Assembly (NCBI RefSeq): GCF_000517085.1
Contig: NZ_KI912107.1
Coordinates: 1,612,398-1,676,397, forward strand
Source of the DNA: Saccharicrinis fermentans DSM 9555 = JCM 21142
Lineage (GTDB): Bacteria; Bacteroidota; Bacteroidia; Bacteroidales; Marinilabiliaceae
Direction: 5' to 3'
DNA length: 64,000 bases
In this document: piece after piece, positions 56,174 to 64,000 of the stretch
Numbering within the stretch: the first letter of the stretch is position 1
Layout of the letters: each line of letters starts with the position of its first letter
Made by a program: the position numbers and the translations under genes
Notes under the pieces: model-generated
What the model saw: the letters and a program-made list of their open reading frames with translations, nothing else
Told to the model about the DNA's origin: nothing
Database searches by the model: none

Positions 56174-59068
56174 TCAGTTCTTGACTTGTATATATTTGCT
56201 TTGCGGAGCCCCCAAATATGAAGTCTTTTTTCTCCCCCTATCAATCTCAAACTTTTGGAATACGATTCCCGGATCTATCATCCATATTTTAAGTGTATGG
56301 CTGCCAGGTTTGGAGATACTATGTTTTGAAGATTTAATTTTTATATGATTCCCCACTGATTGTGACCACCAATCGGCATATTGCCAATCCGGCTTCTCTT
56401 CTCCTTGGTTCATATTTATTATTTGTGGTTTTTCATCATCGATAGAAATGGCAAATCGCAACCCATCATCTTTTCTAAAATCCTGTGTTGGTGAAAGATA
56501 AGCATCAACAGTATACATTCCAGCTTCAAAAACCGTAAATTCATATTCAACCCTGGGAGATTTTTCACTTAGGACTTGTCTTTCAATATGAACCGGTTCC
56601 ACAATCAGGGATGAACTTGTTCGTCCAAGATTTTTTACGATAGTCCAATGAATTTCGTTTGAATCCTTTTTTTTAGAAAAATTAACCGCATCAAAAGCCA
56701 CAACACCATTATTTTCAATAAAACCCGCTACCTCAGACATATGATTACTGATGGGTACCTTTACAATATATTCACATTCTTTACTTGAAATCAATATCTC
56801 CCCCGAGGCGTTTCCTTTGGGAGCTTTGTCCCAATCGATACTAACATATACCTTTTCATTATACAGTGTTTTACCATTGTCTTTTGATAGCTTTATCCAC
56901 TTCTCTTTGGCTTTAATAGAATATACCAACATTTCCCTTCCTCTATTAATAATATCAACATAATAACTCTGATTATTCATCGGATCAAATGTTGGTAATG
57001 ATTCACTGAATCCCCAATCTCCTTCCACGCCAAGCCACCCCCAATAAGGTTTCTTTCCGTATTCTAAAAGATAGCCCAGGGTTGCCTGTTCTTTCAGTTG
57101 CACATAGGAAACTGCAGGCATTGTATTTAATGGAGGGTGCGTCCAACTAGTATAACCGATATGTGTTTGCGACATCATATGATTCCATTTACCATTTTCA
57201 AGCTTTTGATGAAAATTACGAGTCAATTCGGCATCCTTATAAAATAGCTCTTTTACCTTATCTGCATAATAATTCGCTGATCCAGCACCTCGTTGCGCAT
57301 AGTATCTATTCATACCAGCAGCAACATACATTTCATTTAAGTTAGCACACAGTTCAATGGGCGATTGCACTAGTTGGTAGTAAGCTGAACGATTATTTTC
57401 CGGGAGTTGATGATAAATGGCCGAACTCTTTTTCAACAATGTCTTATAATCTCTCACAATTCTTTCAGCTTCGCGGTAATTTTCTACACTATATGTTTTA
57501 TAAGAAAGCATTTCTGGAGTACGCCGTGCATTATATTTCGTATACAATGCGAGCAATTCTGCAATCTCCTTGGCATACTTCTCATCAAATTGTTGTTCGG
57601 CCCAGGAAATATAATACTCAGGCAAATCTTCCGCTTGAATAGCATCTGGATTCCATGCATAATCTAAAAAAAAGCTGATGGGCAATTCCATGGGTTTTAT
57701 ATCACCTACATTAACCAGCCATAAATCTTTAACTCCATGTTCATAAGCCAGATTCATTTGCTCCCATACCCGTTCTATCTGGGTAGTATTTAACCACCTA
57801 TACGAAACGGGTGCACCAACATAATCAAAATGATAATAGATACCATATCCGGCCGCGTGATCCAAATCTTCCTTCTTTGGAAGAATTCTTAAATTACCCC
57901 AATTATCATCACAAAATAGTACAATTATATCATCATCAACACGCATACCTTGGTCAAAATAATCTTGAACTTCTTTGTACACAGCCCACACTTGAGGAGT
58001 TTCTTCTGCTGGTTTACCTGTTACATCTGCAATTATATTTCGCTGGTCTGTTATAATTTGTTTTAACATATCCACGGCGGTCTCTTCAGACATGGCATCA
58101 TCTCCGTCTCCACGCATACCTACGGTAACCACACTCTCGTAATCACCCATCCGTTCGATACCTCCACGCCAGAACTCCTGTAGTTTTTTCTTATTCGTTT
58201 CGTAGTTCCAATCCCCTCCATCAAATTTATACCATTCCTTGTGGGCACGCATCATGGGTTCATGATGGCTGGTAGACATCACAATACCATATTCGTCAGC
58301 CATTTTAGGATTTAATGGATCATCTTCGTTAAAAATAGTAGGAAGCCACATGGCAGGCCATAGATAATTGGCTTTATTTCTGAGAAGTAATTCAAAAATT
58401 GTTTCATAACACTGATGATTTTGTCCTCCAAATTTCTCAAAAGCCCAATTCCTAAAAGCAGGAGATTCATCATTAATAAATATACCCCGATATTTTACAG
58501 CAGGTTCACCATCGGTATACGTGCCAGGTATAACATAAATATCATCTTTCTTTTTCACCGGAACATCAGCCCACCAATGCCAAGGAGAAACTCCTATTCG
58601 TTCAGAAATATCATAAATTCCATAAATAGTTCCTCTTTTATCACTACCAGCAATAACAAGAGCACTTTCAATACCAGGAAATGGATTATTTACTGTTTTA
58701 ATAATAAACTTCTCCCACTTTCCTCTTAACTCATTAACATTTATTTCCTCATTCTTTACCAGGCGATCAATCAGGTCGCTTTTGCCTAAAGTACCTGCAA
58801 TTATTACATTTTTTGTTGCTGCAATATCATTAATATATAATTCAGGTTTTGAACCAGACACCCTATTTATATCCTTCTGCAAATCTTTAAAAGCACGTAT
58901 TACTCCCGCATAATCAGATGAATTCACCAATAATGGAGAGGCTCCTCTAGCAGTCCTAATAGGAAAATAACCTTCTGCTTCTATTTCAGAAATATAATTA
59001 TTTTTATTTTGTGCATCTATCATATTACTTAATCCAATAAGAAATAACACACTCAGTAATATCTTCAT
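56174..59068 (-). CDS. GH115 xylan alpha-1,2-glucuronidase
   Basis: Removes (4-O-methyl)glucuronic acid side groups from xylan, outside the inner membrane. The 964 residues start with a signal peptide (ending MIDAQ). Family hallmarks are GTIYGIYDISERIGVSPWHWWADVP, YRGIFINDESPAFRNWA, NYLWPAMWLP, TSHHEPMMRAHKEW, TVGMRGDGDDAM, LFCDDNWGNLR and YGIYYHFDYVGAPVSYRWLN. A C-terminal beta domain follows. Length is as in BoAgu115A-type enzymes. The uronic acid released matches the mannonate genes at 46.5-48.6 kb. Confidence 0.94.
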   Translation of the reverse strand: MKILLSVLFLIGLSNMIDAQNKNNYISEIEAEGYFPIRTARGASPLLVNSSDYAGVIRAFKDLQKDINRVSGSKPELYINDIAATKNVIIAGTLGKSDLIDRLVKNEEINVNELRGKWEKFIIKTVNNPFPGIESALVIAGSDKRGTIYGIYDISERIGVSPWHWWADVPVKKKDDIYVIPGTYTDGEPAVKYRGIFINDESPAFRNWAFEKFGGQNHQCYETIFELLLRNKANYLWPAMWLPTIFNEDDPLNPKMADEYGIVMSTSHHEPMMRAHKEWYKFDGGDWNYETNKKKLQEFWRGGIERMGDYESVVTVGMRGDGDDAMSEETAVDMLKQIITDQRNIIADVTGKPAEETPQVWAVYKEVQDYFDQGMRVDDDIIVLFCDDNWGNLRILPKKEDLDHAAGYGIYYHFDYVGAPVSYRWLNTTQIERVWEQMNLAYEHGVKDLWLVNVGDIKPMELPISFFLDYAWNPDAIQAEDLPEYYISWAEQQFDEKYAKEIAELLALYTKYNARRTPEMLSYKTYSVENYREAERIVRDYKTLLKKSSAIYHQLPENNRSAYYQLVQSPIELCANLNEMYVAAGMNRYYAQRGAGSANYYADKVKELFYKDAELTRNFHQKLENGKWNHMMSQTHIGYTSWTHPPLNTMPAVSYVQLKEQATLGYLLEYGKKPYWGWLGVEGDWGFSESLPTFDPMNNQSYYVDIINRGREMLVYSIKAKEKWIKLSKDNGKTLYNEKVYVSIDWDKAPKGNASGEILISSKECEYIVKVPISNHMSEVAGFIENNGVVAFDAVNFSKKKDSNEIHWTIVKNLGRTSSSLIVEPVHIERQVLSEKSPRVEYEFTVFEAGMYTVDAYLSPTQDFRKDDGLRFAISIDDEKPQIINMNQGEEKPDWQYADWWSQSVGNHIKIKSSKHSISKPGSHTLKIWMIDPGIVFQKFEIDRGRKKTSYLGAPQSKYIQVKN

Positions 59069-59198
59069 AATATATTATTTTAACAATGTGCATATTCAGT
59101 AAATTAACTGTTATGCGTGTTTTTCAAAGCATTACATTGCAATGCTTACATCTAGATTTAATAACCTATAAATCAAAATATTCAAGACAACTCGATTC

Positions 59199-61928
59199 TC
59201 ATTTTTCTGTCCTCACTATTATCCTTGCAGGTTTTAAACCATCAGATTCTGCTTTTACAACCATAGTTCCTTCCTGACCTTTTATCCCTTTCACCACCAC
59301 AAGGCAGCGTCCACTAAAAGCCTTTCTTGAAGTTGAAGCAAACGACTCCATATCAGTAGGATCTCCATTATCTGTAGCAACAATCTCCCCTGGTCCCTCC
59401 ATCGAAAATGATATTCGATGCAACGCATTTACTTTCAACAAATCATTTTTATCACAGACCTTCACACTTATAAACGCCAAATCCTTACCATCAGCCTTTA
59501 TTACTTTTCGATCAACTTCAGCCATCAATTGAGCAGCTTCACCAGTCGTTTTCATTCTCTCTTCGGCCCATACCTTACCATTTTTGTAGGCCACAGCTTT
59601 AATTTCTCCCGGTTCATAAATAATATTATCCCATCGCAAACGATATTCATATTTTTTCTTCTTCTTTTTTCCGAGCGACTTATCATTAAAAAACAACTCT
59701 ACCTCATCACCTGAAGTAAACACATGCACAGGAGTAATCTTACCAACTCTATCAGGCCAATCCCAATGGGGAAGTATGTGCACCATAGGGTAATTATCAC
59801 GCCAATGTGCTTGGTATAAATAGTATCTATCCTTTTTAAAACCAGCCAAATCAATAATTCCACTATAACAACTACGTGACAAATAATAAGGTGTTGGTTC
59901 TCCCAAATAGTCAAAGCCGGTCCATACAAATTCACCTGCCACAAAAGGATGTGTTTCCAATGACTTAAATACTTTATCCGCTGAAGAACCAAAATCCACC
60001 GCATACAATTCATAAGAGCTGACCTGTTGCCTATTGGTGTCCCCACCAATGCCATTTCGGACATAAGAACTTGTTTTAGAGGTAACTGGAAAAAGATACA
60101 CCCCCCTACTACTAAAAGCCGATGCCGTTTCGGTACTTATAATAACTTTATTGGGAAATTCTTGGTGAAATGCATCATATTGAGGTTTGGTTCTAATGCG
60201 ATCTACCCCATTAAAAAAAGTATCCTGTCGAATTCCTTCACCCTGATAGTTCAGACCTATAAAATCGGCCACTGCTGGCAACTCCATATAAGGCTTTGCA
60301 AAATTCATAGCTGTAATCGTAGGTCGCGAAGGATCTTCTTCCTTCAAGATATCATATAAGCGTTTTCCAACTTTCGCACCTTTTTTACCATCATATTGTT
60401 CCCCCACTTCATTACCAAAGCTCCAAATAATTACTGAAGGATGATTTCTATCTCTTCGAATAAAAGAGCGAGCATCAGGCTCCGACCACTCGGGAAAAAT
60501 AAGGTGAAAATCATGAGGTGTTTTTTTCTTTTCCCAGGAATCAAAAATCTCATCAATGACCACAAACCCCATTCGGTCAGCTAAATCTAACAATTCAGGA
60601 GCAGGTGGATTATGCGCCATACGGATAGCATTACACCCCATATCTCGCAATATTTCCAATTGACGCTCGGCAGCACGACTATTGAAAGCAGCCCCCAAAG
60701 CACCTAAGTCGTGGTGTTGATTGACTCCTTTCAATTTGATATATTCACCATTTATTAACACACCAGTATCCGCATCAAACTCAATTTTCCTGATTCCAAA
60801 ATTAGTTTCATAAACATCTAGTATTTTTCCATTTTGCATCACGGTAGTTATGGCCTGGTACAAATGCGCTTCCCCCTTAGGAAGGGGGTTCCATAATTGG
60901 GGGTGATCAATAATTACAGATTCTTTAATTGTAGCACTTTGCTTACCTTTAATTTTCACTTTTTGCAAAAGCAAACCAATGGGAACCACTTCCTGTTTAT
61001 TACAATCCACAGGATAAATCTCAGTAACACAAGCTACAGACACGTTCTCTAACAAGTCATTATCAATGGTTACCTCAACATGTACATTTGCTTTCTCTTC
61101 TGAAACTTGTGAAGTAGTAATATAAGTACCCCATTGCCCCACATGAATCTTATTGGTTTTAGTTAACCATACATTTCGATATATTCCACCTCCCGAATAC
61201 CAACGTGCCGAATGATTAGGATTATCTACCCGAATAGCAAGCTGATTCTCTTCACCAAACCTTAAATAATCGCTTAAATCAAGACGCCATGAATTATAGC
61301 CATAGGGCCAGCCACCTATCAATGAACCATTCAACCAAACCATTGCATAAGACATCGCACCATCTATATCTAAAAATATAGACTTTCCATGATCACTCTG
61401 AGGGACTAAAAATTTTTTCCGATACCAAGCTACACCATTGCAAGGTAATCGTCCCATACCTCCACCTACTTCGCTATTCCAGCCCACTTGAAAAGGCCCT
61501 TTTATAGCCCAATCCTGGGGTAAATCTACACGCTCCCATGAGGAATCATCAAAGTCAGCTTGTACAAAGGCAAAATCACTTCCGGGATTTCCGTGTGGAC
61601 GTCTATGTTTATTTGCATCATCTTTAATAAATTTATTAGCTGTTGGCAAAACCCATGGTTTCAATACAATTTGTTTGGTTTCCATCTGAACAGGAGCTGT
61701 CGGTCTGGAATCTGCATCTTTATTATCCATTACCTCTCCTATTGCAGGACGTATATCATAAATCAACGAATCGGCCTGTTCTACCGATTCGTATTTATAA
61801 AACTTCCAATCTTCATTGAATAAAATTCGTTCTCGGGTACTTGCTGTTTCAAGTTGAGAACATTGACATGCAAACAGCGCACAACACATAAGTAAGACCA
61901 ATACACTTAATCTATTTTTAACCCTCAT
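59199..61928 (-). CDS. GH2 family glycoside hydrolase (beta-galactosidase-like)
   Basis: A secreted lipoprotein-type exo-glycosidase of 909 residues. The signal ends near LFACQCS. Domains in order: sugar-binding jelly roll (~35-270; FDDSSWERVDLPQDW), Ig-like domain, TIM barrel with acid/base Glu in IIWSFGNEVGE and nucleophile Glu in IISTETASAFSS, then DUF4982-like and Ig-like C-terminal domains (GKDLAFISVKVCDKN). Annotation would be beta-galactosidase, but specificity in GH2 is hard to read; in a xylan locus another linkage is possible. Same strand as GH115 with a 130-bp gap. Confidence 0.9.
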   Translation of the reverse strand: MRVKNRLSVLVLLMCCALFACQCSQLETASTRERILFNEDWKFYKYESVEQADSLIYDIRPAIGEVMDNKDADSRPTAPVQMETKQIVLKPWVLPTANKFIKDDANKHRRPHGNPGSDFAFVQADFDDSSWERVDLPQDWAIKGPFQVGWNSEVGGGMGRLPCNGVAWYRKKFLVPQSDHGKSIFLDIDGAMSYAMVWLNGSLIGGWPYGYNSWRLDLSDYLRFGEENQLAIRVDNPNHSARWYSGGGIYRNVWLTKTNKIHVGQWGTYITTSQVSEEKANVHVEVTIDNDLLENVSVACVTEIYPVDCNKQEVVPIGLLLQKVKIKGKQSATIKESVIIDHPQLWNPLPKGEAHLYQAITTVMQNGKILDVYETNFGIRKIEFDADTGVLINGEYIKLKGVNQHHDLGALGAAFNSRAAERQLEILRDMGCNAIRMAHNPPAPELLDLADRMGFVVIDEIFDSWEKKKTPHDFHLIFPEWSEPDARSFIRRDRNHPSVIIWSFGNEVGEQYDGKKGAKVGKRLYDILKEEDPSRPTITAMNFAKPYMELPAVADFIGLNYQGEGIRQDTFFNGVDRIRTKPQYDAFHQEFPNKVIISTETASAFSSRGVYLFPVTSKTSSYVRNGIGGDTNRQQVSSYELYAVDFGSSADKVFKSLETHPFVAGEFVWTGFDYLGEPTPYYLSRSCYSGIIDLAGFKKDRYYLYQAHWRDNYPMVHILPHWDWPDRVGKITPVHVFTSGDEVELFFNDKSLGKKKKKKYEYRLRWDNIIYEPGEIKAVAYKNGKVWAEERMKTTGEAAQLMAEVDRKVIKADGKDLAFISVKVCDKNDLLKVNALHRISFSMEGPGEIVATDNGDPTDMESFASTSRKAFSGRCLVVVKGIKGQEGTMVVKAESDGLKPARIIVRTEK

Positions 61929-61940
61929 AACCGATACTAT

Positions 61941-63641
61941 TTAATTACTTTCCGATAATCCATCCGCGAAACCCGCATACGCATGTTTACGACTATACCC
62001 TTCAGTCCATAAACCAATAGGCTCGCCAGCTCTCCATGATGATTCAGCAGGACTATCGATCGGACTCCATACTGTAATACCGTACCGCTGATTAGCAGGA
62101 ATCAATTCAAAGTATTTTTCGACTACAAACTGATACATATCTGCTTGAGACATATAATCTGCTTCAGTGGCAAGGGATGTCTGTTTATGATCACCCAGAC
62201 CAACATCTAATTCAGAAACCTTTATTAACTTTCCTGTTTCGGCCAACAATTCAAACATTTGAATTATTTTATCCCTATCTGAATTTACATTAATATGCAT
62301 TTGAGTTCCTATTCCATCAATAAAAACTCCCTGTTGTTCAATATAATCCACATATGCAATTAAGCCCTTACACTTATCAATATTATACGCTAGGTTATAA
62401 TCATTAATAAACAAAACATCATCTGTATTACCATATTGTCGTGCAAGATTAAATGCCATGACAGCATAATCTTTCCCTAAATAATCCTGCCAATAAAAAT
62501 GATCAGAATCCACTTCTTTACCTATACCAGATTTCAATTCATAAGGATTGCCATCATCCATTGGTTCATTAACCACATCCCAAGCTTTCACGTATTTTTT
62601 AGTAGCCAACATCATTTCCGAAATCCACTTTTCCAAAGCGTACGAAACGGTATCTCTTTTTTCTTCAGGTGTTTTTTCAATGATTTGTTCGACACTACTA
62701 CCTTCACTAAGCTTTGTCAATTGAATATTATCAAAGTAATAATTCGTTGCCATGTTACCAAGGTTAAAAGCAATGGCACCAACACCTGAAACTTCATCTG
62801 AAATAGTTATTTCTTTTGTAAAATTACTCCATTCAGTGGTGGCATTGATAGAACCAAAAAAGTTCCAATATTTATAATTTCCCGGTGTAATATGTGCCTG
62901 AGTGCTGTAGGAGACATCTTCATCGGCTTTCACATCCATTGAGAGAATATACTTTTCACCGACTTCTGTAGCAGGAGAAAATGAAAGAAAAAACTGAGAT
63001 TCCCAATCGTTATCTCTAACCGTAGGATTCCGTACTATTAATGCACGTCCTTTTCCCTCCGCTCCTTCACCATCATTAGAAAAAGATATTGAACTAGTCA
63101 GATCTATCTGATAATTAGAAGCATCTTCTGTTTCAAAATCGGCACCTGAAACTATATTCCATGATGGTCCTGCATTTGGATTATACTTGGCAATGGTAAT
63201 ATTATCAAAATAATAACTACCTGCATAAAGACCCAAATTTATGGCCAGTGCCCCAGCACCTTCATTATCTTCACTTATCACTATCTCTTTTGTAAATGTG
63301 GTCCAGCTAGTGGTCGCAGAAATAGAACCAAAAAAACTCCAGTGCTTATAATTACCTGGTGTTATGTGTGCCTGAGTACTACATGAGACCTCCATATCAG
63401 CTTTCACATCCATCGTAAGTCTATAGGTCTCACCTAACTCCATTGGTTCATCAAAAACAACAAAAAACTGCGTTTTCCAATCATCCGACTGAACAACAGT
63501 ATTCGTCACCTTAATGGCTCTTCCTTCTCCATTGGCTCCTTCTCCATCCGTTGTCAATGAAACGATAGCATCACTACTACCCTCATAATTTGGAGCCTCA
63601 TCTGTCTCGAAATTCTGGTCGGCTATTGGACTCCATTTCAC
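61941..63641 (-). pseudogene. GH10 endo-1,4-beta-xylanase, C-terminal part with two inserted CBMs (frameshifted)
   Basis: Continuation of the GH10 gene in another frame. From residue ~8 two related CBM4/9-type modules follow each other (~8-155 and ~163-312; each has NFE/DFE-T, GEG...GRA, KADxxxxxSTQAHITPGNYK and YYFDNI). The GH10 barrel then resumes with EKWISEMMLATKKYVKAWDVVNEPMDDG (acid/base Glu) and IKVSELDVG (nucleophile Glu), ending QRYGITVWSPIDSPAESSWR. Insertion of tandem CBMs inside the barrel is known from Bacteroidota xylanases. The frame begins only because of a break at a run of six G (63641-63646); with seven G it would join the N-terminal part as PPSGGVKWSP. Confidence 0.88.
62700..63630 (-). 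repeat. Tandem duplicated CBM-coding units inside the GH10 gene
   Basis: Two ~450-bp units, about 63630-63190 and 63150-62700, encode similar modules and remain visibly alike as DNA (for example around 63355-63400 and 62880-62925). They look like an old internal duplication. Confidence 0.7.
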
Positions 63642-64000
63642 CCCCCACTTGGAGGAATAATAGTAGGTGCAATAATATTATTCAGGTAAGTTGCATTTTG
63701 ATTAGAATGCCAGCATAAGGTGTGTCCGTAAATAGTTATACCTGCCTGTTCTGCTGTTTCTACAAATTGCACAACACCCGCTAACTGTAAATCACCATTA
63801 TTTGTTACAATTGCACCATGCTTCATGTTGTAACCAGCGGTTATCTCGTTAAAATTTGAAACAATATGGGCATACTGATATCCTTTCTTGTTAAAATCAG
63901 GCAAAGAAACACCAGCTCCCAAAATAAAGTCAGGGTGGCTTTCACGGCTGACGTACTCTTTTAATACATCATACTCTTTGAGATAATCATAATTCTGAAT
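63638..64000 (-). pseudogene. GH10 endo-1,4-beta-xylanase, N-terminal barrel part (start outside window, frameshifted)
   Basis: The frame is open from the window edge to a TGA at 63638-63640. It encodes the first strands of the GH10 barrel: LKEYVSRESHPDFILGAGVS, NFNEITAGYNMKHGAIV and ITIYGHTLCWHSNQNATYL. The TGA comes directly after a G6 tract. The signal peptide and true start lie beyond 64000. Whether this is a real mutation, a switchable tract or an assembly error cannot be told from the sequence. Confidence 0.85.

Noticed and set aside
57811-58056. Plus-strand frames inside the GH115 gene (also 57407-57667 and 58415-58729)
   Set aside because: All are antisense shadows of a full-length glycosidase gene.

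Overview
The window comes from a low-G+C Bacteroidota chromosome, most likely a Marinilabiliales-type marine or sediment polysaccharide degrader (the genus is a guess). Evidence: many genes are preceded by the Bacteroidota -7 promoter element TAnnTTTG (for example at 36291, 36853, 33639, 50657 and, on the minus strand, 13250, 12170 and 17855), starts lack obvious strong Shine-Dalgarno sites, and typical Bacteroidota families occur (DUF3822, SiaB/SiaC, NrtR-type sugar regulator, GH10 with CBMs inserted in the catalytic domain, DPP IV-like S9 peptidase).

Layout. 1-6.5 kb: partial hemN, an outer-membrane barrel protein, a secreted dipeptidyl peptidase and a small secreted unknown. 6.5-11.1 kb: a ~1030-residue ABCG-like transporter (TerB-like, FHA-like, ATPase, permease) cleanly split by a 1522-bp IS701-family element with a TTAG target duplication. 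11.2-21.2 kb (minus strand): SiaC/SiaB switch pair, cysE, nicotinamide riboside kinase and PnuC, C-terminal processing protease, guaA, RNase Z, STAS protein, ribosomal protein S1. 21.7-28.2 kb (plus): nucleotide-sugar operon ugd, UXS, rfbA, rfbC, rfbD and a phosphohexomutase, without rfbB. 28.5-35.6 kb: RecD-like helicase, small membrane protein, DUF3822, rsmD, xerD, aroQ, pyk. 36.3-36.7 kb: three identical tRNA-Asp genes. 36.9-43.2 kb: MarR/GbsR regulator plus a complete RND efflux operon. 43.5-45.7 kb: a flavinylated FMN/4Fe-4S membrane protein and an unrecognised partner. 45.9-50.5 kb: NrtR-type regulator, mannonate oxidoreductase, mannonate dehydratase and an acetylesterase. 50.7-54.6 kb: SGNH protein facing a carbamoyltransferase-DUF5989-SxtJ set that includes a 49-residue gene. 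54.7-64 kb (minus): DUF1593 protein, GH115, GH2 and a frameshifted GH10 xylanase.

How the parts fit. The last 18 kb reads as a glucuronoxylan locus: GH10 cuts xylan, GH115 removes (methyl)glucuronic acid, the esterase removes acetyl groups, and mannonate dehydrogenase plus mannonate dehydratase take the uronate towards KDG. A 12-bp-arm palindrome in front of the regulator is a strong operator candidate. Elsewhere the genes are mostly core metabolism.

The least described items are the carbamoyltransferase module, the flavoprotein with its unknown partner, the IS-split TerB/FHA ABC exporter, the orphan SiaB-SiaC pair, and a dispersed ~60-bp hairpin repeat found three times (3490, 35753, 43334). 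All family calls are from reading motifs; no database search was run.
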